Part shown: piece by piece, positions 32,243 to 43,532 of the stretch
Position numbering within the stretch: the first letter of the stretch is position 1
Layout: each line of letters begins with the position of its first letter
Assembly: GCA_019400425.1 (NCBI GenBank)
Contig: JAFREE010000016.1
Span: forward strand, 1 to 64,000
Length of the DNA: 64,000 bases
Source: Hymenochaete sp. R1
Taxonomy: Eukaryota; Basidiomycota; Agaricomycetes; Hymenochaetales; Hymenochaetaceae
Direction of reading: 5' to 3'
Made by a program: the position numbers and the translations under genes
The notes under the pieces: generated by a model
Seen by the model: the letters and a program-made list of their open reading frames with translations, nothing else
What the model was told of the DNA's origin: nothing
Databases searched by the model: none

Positions 32243-33899
32243 CTAGCTTTTGAAGTCGTCAAGTTCATAATCATCCTTTCCGCTGATGCGGTTGTATGCG
32301 ACCGTAGACCCAGGTTCAAAGTTAATCTCGGTACCGGTCAAAACTACTCGGTTTTCTCGTTCGCGGTTCGCCTGCACCTTCTTTAGATGAACGTAGAGCT
32401 TAGGAGCTATAGAGCCCGACAATGCCACTGAAGCCTCGAAATGCACGTTCATAAAAGAGCGATATGCCTTGTAAGACCTGTCAGATGTTTCCTTGCAATA
32501 CAGGAGACAAACATACAGAACTGTCGTTCAAGATTACCAAGGCAATCACACCAGCTACGTAGAAGAAAAGGATACTAGAACAGTTGTCAGCGACGGGACG
32601 GGGTCGTATGGGTAGCTAGCCTACATTGTTAGGTATTGGAGGTTGTCCTTGATAATTACGTCGAGTAAGGACGAAAGGGTCAGCTTTGCTCCAGAACTGT
32701 ACAGGCACCGTTCGGTCATTTTCCAGCAAGAAACAAGTAGGTGAAAATCAAGCATCACCTTCGTCTATAGACCTGAAAAGACCTTCGCAAAGTCAGAGCA
32801 AGTGTCACGAACTCGAGCACCGCGAGCGGTATCCATACAAGAACGTCATAGCTATCCGGATTCGTCACTGAAAGCCGGGCCAGGTCAAAGTTAGCCAACC
32901 AAGTTCTCGTATGAAATATAAAATTGGTGGACACACAAGCTTGTAGCGTTATGAGTGTGGCAAGTCCGGCCAGATCCAAGACTATGAAAATGATAGCCAA
33001 CGTCTTTGTATTCCCCAAAATAGCTCGCGTGCGCACTTGTAGAAGTACTAATGCATCATAAGAACCGCATCAAGAAACAGATATGGGGCGTAAACGTTAC
33101 CCATTGAAGATAACAAGACGACCAATCCCGTATAATAGGAGACAATGGATGGTGATGCCGCTTCCGTTGTATAAACATAATTTTTTAATGGATTAAGCAG
33201 TTTGACTGTTTAAGAAGAAATTAATATTTGATAATTCGATAGACACTTAAAAAGAGTTACGGACCTTGTTGTCCCCTCATAAGTACGACTCGCTGGAATA
33301 CTCGAGTTCCATTGAAACTGCCCCAATTTAGTATCAACAAGATAAAATGGCCAAGTTCGACATTATCACTTACGTTAATGTGAAGAGCGTCAGGTACCTG
33401 GTCTTTGTAACTAGAGTCAGAACCGCTGTGAATGACACATCGCAACGACTTCACTCACAAATGCGTAAAACCACGCCCCGGCATTCAAACCACGACTCTG
33501 CCCAAAGCGTGAATTTCGGCTCCGAACCATGTGAAACCAACCAGAAACATACCCAAACCCATTCAACCTGAAGAATCACAGTGCATGAGACACAACGTGT
33601 TATGAAAGCGCACGAGATTGCCTTACCTCGTCGGGAAGTGTTGCAACTAAAACAATGGTAAGTACCAGTGATTGAGGCTTGCGAATGCACGCACAGAAAT
33701 GACATATGTAAGCCACAACAATTGCAACTGGGTAATGCAGTAGAATTAGGTTGACCCGGTACGGACAAACGGGTAAGCAAGCGTGTCGTGTCTGGAGGGT
33801 TTGGCTTCACGTACCGGAGGTCATCGCGAAACTGCGCGACACTGAGCAAACATACTGGGCATAAAGAAAGCTCTCTTGGTCCACTTCAAAGGTCGACAT
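32243..33899 (-). CDS. DUF6533-like multi-pass membrane protein, paralogue 2
   Basis: Thirteen exons: 33899-33815, 33727-33695, 33646-33627, 33567-33553, 33497-33459, 33402-33374, 33317-33265, 33205-33101, 33047-32937, 32867-32759, 32696-32625, 32574-32517 and 32467-32243, giving 317 residues. Exons 2-12 have exactly the same lengths as in the gene at 29.9-31.6 kb, so the pair is a tandem duplicate. The start MSTFEVDQES matches MSASEVDQDG. Conserved parts are TSVAIVVAYICHF, LPDEVEWVW, the ALTLRRSF cytosolic turn and the tail MNVHFEASVALSGSIAPKLY. Hydrophobic segments fit a six- or seven-helix protein. Function unknown. Confidence 0.82.
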
Positions 33900-34028
33900 C
33901 CGAGCGCCTGCGCATCCAGAAGAGAGTCAAAGATGACGGCGGGAGACAGAAAGCTTCAGGGTGAGCGAGGACAGTGGACCCTGCAAGTGATGTTTTTGCC
34001 TTCGACGCTCGCTGCTGCATGATGTACG

Positions 34029-34045
34029 AGTTAGCCGAGATGATC
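34029..34045 (-). promoter_or_regulatory. Conserved upstream element of DUF6533-like paralogue 2
   Basis: AGTTAGCCGAGATGATC on the plus strand, one base different from the copy at 31720-31736 and at a similar distance (about 130 bp) from the start codon. Confidence 0.5.
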
Positions 34046-34140
34046 AAGTATATATGGAAAGCCGTCGCTGCCGTCGCGGAGTTATTTAACTGGCCCTGTT
34101 TTCAAGACATGCATGGCTGTGAACAACGAGGCCAATATTA

Positions 34141-35258
34141 ATGACGGTGCTGATTGAGATATGTGGACGCGCGGAAGTGCGAATAGTCCCTCAACACATT
34201 TCAACACCAACACCAACGACGGCGGCGATGAATTTGCCCAAATTCGCAAACCCGCACAACCTAACCTCTACGACTCAAAGAGTCTCCCGCTCGGACTACT
34301 TTCACTATGACAATAATCCAGATTTGGAGCAATCTACAGCGGAATGTCAAGAGGAGGTAATTTGGCTTGACAAGCACGTCCAAGCTTTGCTTGCATACGA
34401 CCTATGCAAATCTACGACATCAGACACTTTACAACCTCGACGACGGCGAAAAAAAGAAGCAAAGGAGGAGGATAGTCACACGAACCCTGGTGAAGCCTGT
34501 ATCGGAGAGTGAGAGGCTTCTACTTATGCATCTCGTTCATCCAGAATATTGCCTACTTAAACCTGGTAAACCCATTGAAGTCAGCCTCTCACCCAAGTCA
34601 TGGGTTCCTACCGTAAAGTACAGTTCATCTTCTCCTTCTATTGAAACGAATATGCTGACCTTGATGCTAAGATCGGTGGAACGGTCGTACGAGGACACCG
34701 ACACCCAAGCAATGCTTCGATCGCAACGAGCGCAGGATATCAGTGTGGATTTTCATTGGGTTGAAGCGCAGTCACGAATTATACTACCCGTACGTCTCTT
34801 ATTTACTTTCTACGTTCAGAGCAGATTCTGACTACCTTTGGAGGCACCCCTGAAGCACGCTCGTGCATTATGTCTACAGTCTCATGTATCGTTGCAAGGC
34901 ATGCCAGGATTGATGGTCGCTGAACGTGCTATCGACACAAGAGTGAAACGTCATATAGCATCCCGAAACCCCAAGCAGAGCCCTCATCATGCGAAAGGGA
35001 GTCAGCCTTACCCTGTCGTCTTGGTAGATTCATTTATTGGAAGGAAACGAAAGCGGCGGTTACGATCATGCAAACGGAAGAGGGTTCAAGGATGAAATAC
35101 TTCTCCCAGCCAGCTTCTTCAACATACACATTTACCGAGATATATAGCCTACCTTGCGCCAAAGTAAGTGATTGCAATCGTTTTGAGGGATTGCTGTGCT
35201 TGTATCTTACTGGATTGATTTCTATGTTTAGGTGCCTTTGGTGTTTGAAGTGGAATAA
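34141..35258 (+). CDS. Hypothetical spliced gene, not recognised
   Basis: Three good GT-AG introns suggest a real gene. The first exon (from an ATG at 34141 or a later one at 34228) ends at 34356 and joins 34424-34789, adding TLYNLDDGEKKKQRRR and ERLLLMHLVHPEYCLLKPGK in frame. The next intron (34790-34843, with a TTCTGAC branch site) joins 34844 onward (APLKHARALCLQSHVSLQGM). That frame stops at 35095. The neighbouring frame (RFIYWKETKAAVTIMQTEEG ... TFTEIYSLPCAK) looks equally coding and joins through the intron 35164-35231 to VPLVFEVE and a stop at 35256-35258. An additional intron or a frameshift near 34.9-35.0 kb must exist if both are one gene. No domain is recognised. Confidence 0.4.
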
Positions 35259-35789
35259 TTCTTCCATCTATCGGCATCTGCCTGAAAGTGACGTATTTTT
35301 GCTGCTTAGGTATTGGCTGAGTTCCATGGCTGGCGGCCTTGCTTATATATTATACGCCGTTTGGTCCAGCGCGCCGGAGGATGACTCTGTATGAAGCAAG
35401 TGCACCACACGCCCGCATTCCTAAGACTTCCTCAGCAATTGTAGACATGCTTCCCAGATGATTAAGGGAACATGATAGGTTACAGTAATACATAAGTAGT
35501 CGATTTCGTTCTCTCAAATCGAATTTCCTCCATACGCATAAGCTCGGGGCTTGTTCTTTTCTTTTCTCACGATCATGTGGTTTTAACGCGTCATCTTGCC
35601 GAATGCATCGCAACAAACTAGCGCTCCTTGTTTCACCGTCACTTCGACTTGGAGTGCTGTAAGCGCGCGCCTCGGGCGTTCTCCAGGGTGTTCTCGAAGG
35701 TGCCTGCAGTGCTTACGCGTCTATAGCTTCCCTTATAAGCTCGCTCGTTACTTTGGTGTTTGCTGAAAGCCAATTATCTCCGAGCAACT
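35259..35789. other. Intergenic, 531 bp
   Basis: Upstream of the AN1 zinc-finger gene. No gene or repeat recognised. Confidence 0.55.
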
Positions 35790-37162
35790 ATGTCCCGAAC
35801 ACCAGACGAGATTCGAGCAGGTTACGCTGAGGGACGACCGAAACGAGAGGGCGACCAGGAGCTCCTCAACATAGGCCACGAATGCCACGCAAATAAATGC
35901 GGCTTGGTGTCATACTTGACAATTGAGTGCGACTTCTGCAATGAGCGATTCTGCGAGGAACACAAACGTCCCGAATGGCATGCTTGTCCAAATTGGGATC
36001 CTAATGCCGTTGACAAGATGGTGCAAGTCATAGAATGTGAGTTTTCCGGCCAGTCTTTCTCAGATAGTGTAGCTTAGAAGCGTGTTGAACAGGTCCGTTA
36101 TGCTCTGAGCCCATATCAATACCGCCAGACCAGGACCCTAATGTCAAACTTGGCGCTCACATCGACGAAGAATGCAAGATAATGGTAGGGAAAACGGCGA
36201 AAAAGTCATCAACCCAAGAGTGCAGCGCTACGAGGCCAGACTGCAGAAAGAAACTCTGGGTGCCGTTTGTTTGCTCTGTGAGTTGGATTGACTGCCTGTA
36301 TAGCCAGGAACTGAATATCTGCTTAGGAATGCAATCTAGCTTTCTGTGCAATCCACCGAGATCGAAAAATGCATAACTGCTCAGATTCTCTATCAGCGCC
36401 CGCATCATCTTCTCAGCCCTCGCCATTTGCAAATCTATCTCAACAGGCGTCTGTGAAGGGCGCAGCAGCCATGACAGCCATCAAGCGCTCGGCAGCACCG
36501 ATGCAACGCTTTCAAGCGCCTTCTGGCGATTCGCAATCATCAGCAAGCATCTCAGGATTGGGGAAGGCGATGACATCGAAAATGAAATTATCCAACGTCT
36601 CTCAGAATAAGTAAGCATTTACCTTTGCCTCTTCGGTTCAGGAATATCTCAATATGGAGCCAGTGGTTCTATCTCCTTGTACGATCAACCGTTGCCCTCG
36701 AAATCCTCGCATATTAAACGCATCGCGGATAATGACCCGTCGACCCAACGAAACCATGTGAATGATGGCCTGAACGGGAATGACACAAATTCGTCTGCTC
36801 GTTGCGGATCCGTCATACAACCTCGATCATTTGTACCCCGACCACTCTTTGGAACCGCATAACGGCCGGAAATAATTTCCGAACTCCTATCCACGCTTGT
36901 ATCTATATCTGTATCATTCACTGTATCCACCATTCCTTTGTATCACTTTTTGTTACATCTATCTGTAGACGAGCTACGCATGAGCGTAAATCGCAGGTCA
37001 TGGCCATCAAGGAGCGCGAACGTAAAGGTGTAAGTCACCATAGCCATTCCCATCATACGCAACTCACGAATGTTTCAGATACCACTAAGCGCTGCTGATA
37101 AGCAGATCCTGGAAGAGGCTGGGAAGAGTCTGAAGGACGACAAGGATTGCATTATTGCATAA
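35790..37162 (+). CDS. AN1-type zinc-finger protein (two AN1 domains)
   Basis: Exons 35790-36036, 36093-36277, 36327-36610, 36969-37029 and 37079-37162 are secure; a further exon 36664-36858 is likely, giving 351 residues with it or 286 without. The first AN1 finger is at about residues 25-70 (LLNIGHECHANKCGLVSYL, CDFCNERFCEEHKRPEWHAC); the second is split by an intron (CSATRPDCRKKLWVPFVC, CNLAFCAIHRDRKMHNC). The family is linked to stress responses and Cdc48/proteasome binding. The C-terminus (ERKSQVMAIKERERKG, IPLSAADKQILEEAG, DCIIA) is like that of related fungal proteins. The likely exon ends RPLFGTA, and its 3' border would need an intron starting AT (36859) instead of GT. Skipping it with the canonical 36611-36968 intron also keeps the frame. 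Confidence 0.82.
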
Positions 37163-38118
37163 TACCTCACCCCATTTATCCGTATACTTTTATTTGCTTC
37201 TTGCTCAGAAATCTACCAATAAACATCTAATTTTCCTTTTGGGTCCTCCTTAATTGTGGTCGTATGATCCTATCTGTCGGCTCTAAAAGTACATTGATAT
37301 TGTAAGCACGTTTCCGTGTCGATCGCTCATTTCTAATGCTTTGGTTGTGAAGCTTTGATGCAGGTGTATCCTTGGTTTATCCACGAGTGCTTCAAGTCTG
37401 GCAATCGAAAATTATTTCAACTTCATGGCATAGCCCTACATCGACGCTACTTTGCCCGCGTTACAGTAACATCAACTTGCGTGCGAATCGATCCTGAGAT
37501 TCGACAAAAAGGTCTCAGAATGCAAAGTCATGCTCAGAGCGGAATTGGACCAAGCCTCCGCGTACAGTCCGGCAGATCTAACTGCATTTTCGCCGTGATC
37601 TGACAGAATCCATATTCACATCGCGCGTGCAAGCGATGGCTCATTTTCAAGTCTCTTACGTGCACTGTGTTCTCAGACACAGGATTTTCAAAGCCGACAA
37701 GAGGAAATGCACAGCCGATGAGAATGTGTCGACAAGTGTTCCCAGTGTCGACGTCAAAGTACCGCGAAGGTCGCAAGAAGCAAAAGGGGCTAGTAGGCCC
37801 ACAGTGCCACCTAATGACAAATCGAACAGAGGCAGCGTGATCTGAATCAAAGTAATCGAGCGGTATGACCTTTCGCTCAGTCATGAATGCGGTGGGGAAG
37901 CGTATCGAGTAGTTCGTGGGTAGGTACCGAAAGTGACTTTAGGGCCTCTGTCGTCGGAACCTCCGAGTGACAAGGCAAAGACGAGGCGCGTGTGATTTTG
38001 AAGATGCTGCGTGAGTATCTAGTCTTGCTTCAATCACTCCATTAGGCTTGATCTGATGATTTCACAGGAACATTCATAAGTCTCGAATTGCAGGTGAATC
38101 AACGCGGTGTGAACAATT
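37163..38118. other. Intergenic, 956 bp
   Basis: Between the AN1 gene and the third DUF6533-like gene. Short open frames on both strands show no domain or splice pattern. Confidence 0.5.
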
Positions 38119-39676
38119 ATGGACAACTCTGCCCTTCAAGTAACACAATGCTACAGAGTGTTTTCTGGGTCGTCAGGTATGTCGCCCTTAGCGTTATATC
38201 TGCATCTGTTTCGGCTTACGTCGCGCAGTCGCTGTTGCTACTATTTTCATCTATGAAGTCGGTGAGTGTCGAACGAGGGGCGTATCGCACTGAATATGTG
38301 GATGCTTAGTATCGAAGCTTAGTTGCAACTCTATCAAACGAAGTAGGTGGCGTCCTTATCTTCGCTCCGGAAGATGAAGCTGACCATGTATACAAGGTTG
38401 AAATAGTGCAAGTATGTACAATGATATCTTGTTCCTTCCAGAATTACCACTAATAGTTTCGGAACTCAAGGGTCCTTGGCACTATGGACTATTAGCATAC
38501 TTCATCGTGAGATGCACCATACTAGTATCCACCACGAACATGGGATTCATACTCGTTAATACAGACAAGATACTTGACTCTCTTCTCTCTGATGTGCGAA
38601 CCTGCACTATTTCACCGAAATGTTCTGCTCAACTGATCGCGGAGAATAGTTTCAATGTCGCTCGGTTATTTGTCCGAGACAACATCTTACACGACCTTGC
38701 AATGGCCGGTATGTTGGCCATCCTTTTATAAATTGTAAAGCAGGGATGCTGAAGTGATCGCAAGTTTCAATAGCAGAAGCACCGATTCCTTCAGGGGTTT
38801 CAAGATTTTTCTTCATAGGAAACGGACCTCCGAAACCGAGTTATTTTAGCGGGCTAATTGTTCTACTATCAACTCTACGTAAGCTCTCCATTATCCAAAA
38901 AAGGCACTGACTGAGACTATGAACCTCTAATTCTTTAAAGTGTTACTCCAGTTGAGGACGAGTGCGTTGTATGCAAACACCAAGACTATCATTGCAATTT
39001 TTGCGATAGTGAATTTCCTTGGTCTGGCTTCATTTTTGCCCTTACAAATCCTTTGTGAGTAAATGGGCTCGAAGACTTGGTGAGCGCTCTCTAACATTTA
39101 TTTCCGTCAGTTGGTGGCGAGTCATATGATGTGATCATATGGATTTCATTCACTTTCCTTGAAGTCTTGACGTTTTTGTTAACATTGAGGAAGGCGATCG
39201 AGGTCTATTCATTTGCGCGAGGTTTCGTAGTTCCACTGTCTCCCCTGGTGAAAGTGATCCTGCGTGACAATCTCCTGTACCTCATCCTGTATGTAACGAA
39301 TCTCGTCAGATAACTTTTCGACAAAGTTAACCTTGAACAGGATTCTTTTCTGTTATGGAGCGCGTTTCTTTCATGTATCCCTTTCTGGATCCTGCGTAAG
39401 TATCCTTACTCTCTTTCTTCGATGATCAACTTGATCAATTGTTACTCCTAGATCGATAGCGGGCTCCTTAATACGCACTTCGAGTTCTCTGTTGCTGTAT
39501 CTGGGTCCCTTGCGCCGAAAATGTATATGCATCTTACAGAAGCATACAGAAAATCGCCCAGGAATTCCGTGGCACTGCCGGCATCTACCATACGATTCGC
39601 TCCGCCTTCCCGTACCTCCAATTACAACGACGACAATGACGACAATGCTAGGAGGCACGGTGAAGAGGAAGTATAA
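38119..39676 (+). CDS. DUF6533-like multi-pass membrane protein, paralogue 3
   Basis: Twelve exons: 38119-38176, 38229-38261, 38323-38342, 38397-38411, 38471-38506, 38565-38593, 38650-38708, 38765-38878, 38941-39054, 39111-39288, 39341-39395 and 39452-39676, giving 311 residues. Exons of 33, 20, 15 and 29 nt keep the lengths of paralogues 1 and 2, proving common descent. Exon 39111-39288 equals two exons of the others fused, so one intron was lost here. The sequence is more diverged (VAVATIFIYEV, VATLSNEVEIVQ, TRYLTLFSL, IIAIFAIVNFLGLASFL, VIIWISFTFLEVLTFLL), but the tail NTHFEFSVAVSGSLAPKMY is clear. The order of splice sites is intact, so it is read as functional. It is inverted relative to the other two. 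Confidence 0.75.
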
Positions 39677-40198
39677 AGGCAGTGTTCGAACCACAGTCTT
39701 GCTCATTGTAGGGAGAAGGACTGTCGCACTTATGCATTACAATATATTACTTCGAGTTCCTTCGAATCTTGAGTCTCGACCTTCTGTGAGACAAAACACC
39801 ATCTTCTTCCCTTTGTCGAACATCTTTCCTGCTAACAAAGTCAGGAGAATCAGATGGGTCGAGCTTTCGACTCCACCGTGTGGTACGCATTACTTTCCGA
39901 ATAGTGGAATGTACCATTGACTTTGCAACTGAAACTCGTAAATCTCGATGCTATAGCAGCTATACACACATGTAGGCAAGTCAAAATAGAATCAAGGATC
40001 CAGTCTCCGGCTCCGAGGAGAGGGCGAGTGAGATTGGGAAGCTCCGCTAGTGAGGAGGGTTTGATTTCCTTCATTTCGGGACAACTGTAAGATAGCATTC
40101 GTGAATTGAGAATGCTAAATAAGTACTGCAATACAATATTCCATTTTCAATTCCCGTATGCACATCTATAGTGGCCTATTCTAGCATTACCGACTTAA
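39677..40198. other. Intergenic between convergent genes, 522 bp
   Basis: Shared 3' flank of DUF6533-like paralogue 3 and the histidine phosphatase gene. Nothing else is seen. Confidence 0.55.
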
Positions 40199-41441
40199 TT
40201 AGACCTCATCGTAGACATTACTAACAGCCCGCCCGTCTTCCAGTGCATTTTCAGTACTTTCGCCTGACGTTGTTGATTCAACTTTTCCTCCACCAAAGAA
40301 AGCGCGGATGTCCTTCTGTGCAGGATCAAAAGAAGAGCTGCCAATGCCTCCTTGCTGACGTTTCTAAGAAAGCAAATGCAAGATTAAAACAGTAGCTAGA
40401 CGGAAGTAACGATCTATTACGTACGATGCCTTGAAGGTGATCATGAACATTGACACGGGTGACCTCCACTCTCAAAGGAGGTGGATCCGATGGGTTGATT
40501 TCCATGGTACTGCCCTCCTTGAGAACCTGGAAAGCCTCGTTAGCAACTCGTCTTCACATTCTAATATGCATTCTAAACCCTACCGGTATATGAATCTCGG
40601 CCCTCGTCCATGCAGTGTTCAACAACCCCGTCCACTTCTTCCCTTCCGAGCCCGAAGCTCGTTGATCCCTCCTCACCAACGCAGCAACAAGCTCACTTAT
40701 ACACAGCCCATGGCTGACAAGCGCAATTCTCTCGTCCTTGCCACTTTCAGCCATTCTGCAAATATGTGAAATCACGATTTCGTCGATTATTCGTTCAGCA
40801 CGAGCTTGAAGATCTGCAAGGCTCTCGCCTCCCGGAAACTTGCCCTCGCGGTCATAGATGACTGGGTACACTCCGCGTTTGTAAAGTTCTTCGCGTGGGA
40901 CATTTTCATCGCCCTTGACACTCCATGGTGAACCCTCGGCTATGCCGAAGTACTGTTCGCGGAGGTCCAGCTTGATGGTGAAGGATGGCTTCGGATCTTG
41001 TTGGGCGTCGAAGATTGCTTCGGCGGTGGAGTAGGCTCGTTTGAGGCTTGATGTATAGATGGCAGAGAACTGGGTGTTGTTTGCCGCGAAGTACGCTCCT
41101 GCCGCTTTGGCTTGCTAGTTGTTTCATTAGGACGAAGTCCGATGGAGAAGAAAAAATGCATACATTCATTCCTGATGAATGCACTGTATGAGATCCATTG
41201 TACATGTAACGGCTTCCAGAAAGACATACCATGGTTGGAAAGAGGTGCATCCTCCCATCCGGCCCAGATACTTCTCTAAAATCCATAGAGTAATTCAATC
41301 GCCTTCATTTTTTTTCGAAAAGTGCATGAACGCACCAAATTATCCATGGACTCGCCATGTCGAACCTATGTCCCGCGTAAGTCAGTAAAGCAAGCAAACT
41401 CCTCTTTACTCATGCGCACTCACAAATGTGACTTCGAGCAT
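40199..41441 (-). CDS. Histidine phosphatase / phosphoglycerate mutase-like protein
   Basis: Seven exons: 41441-41424, 41365-41336, 41276-41231, 41171-41164, 41114-40584, 40526-40425 and 40363-40199, giving 299 residues. The catalytic RHG is at residues 8-10 (VTFVRHGES). Further active-site pieces are SIWAGWEDAPLSNHG, FPGGESLADLQARAE and the second catalytic His in IALVSHGLCISEL. The superfamily forms a phospho-histidine intermediate; fungal proteins of this shape include phosphatases of sugar phosphates and related substrates, and the true substrate cannot be told. The exon 41171-41164 has only 8 nt and supplies Gly-Met-Asn, giving SNHGMNQAKAAGAYF. The C-terminal 75 residues (QGGIGSSSFDPAQKDI) lie outside the catalytic fold. 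Confidence 0.9.
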
Positions 41442-42369
41442 CAATATGAAGTAGTTGATCCCAACGATTCTCGAGTCGTGGTCGTGGTCGAAGTAAGAAC
41501 GAGAAACACGTTTCGTCTGACTGACTCGAGTTCCAGAGTCAGAGCCCGGGCGGAACAATACCGTTCACGTGACATACTTTTATCCCATTTCGGTTGAGCA
41601 TCAGCCACAGCCCACTGACGGCCCGGTGTGAATTAAATTCTCTTCTTCTCTCTTCTCCCTCACCATGTGTTCCTAGGTTTGCAACCTGGAGTACGACTCT
41701 CAATTGGTCCTGGCTACGAACCCGGCTGCTTGTTGGAAACGTCAATGCTCAACCCGCTTCGGTTGCCTCTTCTAAATAATCGACTGCGAATATTCTTTCG
41801 TAAGCCATTCATCCAGCAATTACTTTGTCTTTTGCATCACATATTATTGACAGCCGTCGCAGTGAAACCCTTGAGAATTCAGAGTCGAGCGCCTCGGAGA
41901 TAACATGGGCGCAAAACGACAGGCAATGCAACGGGGCCGGCTTGCGCAACAACGCTCTCCCTCATAGCCATCCCGTAGTCGCAATCGCTTTGAGATAACT
42001 TTTTCTCTAGCTACTACATTCTGGTAGCTTAGAATAGCTATTCATAATGGGGCAGAGAAAATTGAGCACTGACCTTATGCATAATGTTGTGTTGGTTTCG
42101 CAACAGCTTGGTCGTCTATTGTACCAGATTCGGAGCGTCAAAGAAAGAACTGGTTTTCTGTAAAAGATCAAATAGAGTGATCGAAGTGGTGCAACGGTGA
42201 CGAACGTGTTCGGCGGGAGCAGCGGAACTCCAAAGAAAGAGCGTAAGGGGCACGTGATTAGATCCGAGCGAGCACAAAATCCGCTGGCGAATGCTCGTCA
42301 CCTTTTTTCTTTCCCTTTCACCACTCTTTTACATTATCCATCATCACCTCGTCCATCTCCTCACCCAAA
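41442..42369. other. Intergenic, 928 bp, with a possible spliced fragment
   Basis: Divergent promoter region of the phosphatase and porin genes. Near 41.6-41.9 kb, two intron-like segments (41630-41676 and 41800-41854, the latter with a TTGAC branch and CAG acceptor) flank a short frame, but no start codon fits, so no gene is called. Confidence 0.45.
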
Positions 42370-43532
42370 ATGTCCGTTCCGCAGCCCGTTCCGCCGTCTT
42401 GGAAGGTATGTTCAACATTACAGCGAGAGTGTGGCTCGTCGTTGATATTCACAAACGATTTCAGGACCTTGGCAAGTCCTCTGGCGACCTCCTTGGAAAG
42501 GATTACGCCATCGGTAGCACCGCCCTTGAAGTAAAGACCACCACGCCATCCGGTGTTGCCTTCAAGGTCGCAGGTGTCTCCAACAACGCAGGCGTTGTGA
42601 ACGCGACGGGAGAGACGAAGTATGCCAACCGCAAGCAGGGGCTCACCCTCACCCAGTCCTGGGCGACTTCCAACGCGCTCAACACTATCCTTGAGCTAGA
42701 CAACAATCTCGTCAGTGGACTCAAGCTTGATTTGAACGCAACGATTGCTCCCGGGTACGACCTCGGCGCAGAAAAGCAGAAGCCGACCGCGAAGAGCGCG
42801 ATCTTGAACGCGGCGTACAAGACCCCTGGCCTTCACACCCGTGCTAGCTTGAACCTCTTCAAGGTAAAGATTCACTCTTTCGATTATTTTATTTTGTGCC
42901 AAGGATAGTCATAATGTTTTATCCCTTTGACGTTCTCGTTACGCGCATTGAACGAAAGTGAACAGATGCTGACATAACATTTTACATAATCAATCTACTT
43001 AGGGCCCAACTGTCACAGCAGACGCCGTCCTTGGGCACGACGGCTTCCTCCTCGGCGCAGAAGCGCAGTACAACGTCAACTCTGGTCAGCTCGCTGGCTA
43101 CTCCGCTGGTGCCGGCTTCAGTGCACCCGAGTATGCCGTCGCGGTATTGGCAACGAACAAGCTCTCTCAGTTCTCCGCATCCTACTACCACCGTGTGAGC
43201 AGGGACGTCGAGGCTGGCGGTCGTGCGATCTACAATGCGGCGAAGCCCGCAGATGGTGTTGCTCTCGAGGTCGGTACGAAGACGTGAGTTTTCTTTCTTT
43301 CTTTTGGTAATCAAAAATACAGTGGTGTTGAATGCTTGGTAACAGCTACCTCGACGCCGCTGCGTTCGTCAAGGCCAAGATCAACAACACGGGTGTTCTC
43401 TCGCTCGGATACACGCAAGCGCTGCGTCCCGGTGTGAAGGCAACCTTCGGACTGGCACTCGACACCACCAAGCTCAACAGCAACGTCCCTGGTGCACACA
43501 AGGTCGGCGCGTCCTTCACCTTCGAGAGCTGA
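42370..43532 (+). CDS. Mitochondrial outer membrane porin (VDAC)
   Basis: Four exons: 42370-42405, 42465-42863, 43003-43283 and 43346-43532, giving 300 residues, near the 280-295 usual for fungal VDAC. The protein forms a 19-strand beta barrel in the outer mitochondrial membrane and passes ATP, ADP and other metabolites. The N-terminal MSVPQPVPPSWK leads to DLGKSSGDLLGKDYAIGS; alternating beta strands follow (LEVKTTTPSGVAFKVAGV, GLTLTQSWATSNAL). The C-terminal strand KVGASFTFES resembles the beta signal for outer-membrane insertion. Intron 2 is 139 nt, longer than most here. In yeast the gene is POR1. Confidence 0.93.

Noticed and set aside
41630..41900. Small spliced plus-strand gene between the phosphatase and porin genes
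   Set aside because: Intron-like segments are present, but no ATG lies in the needed frame and the residues match no known family.
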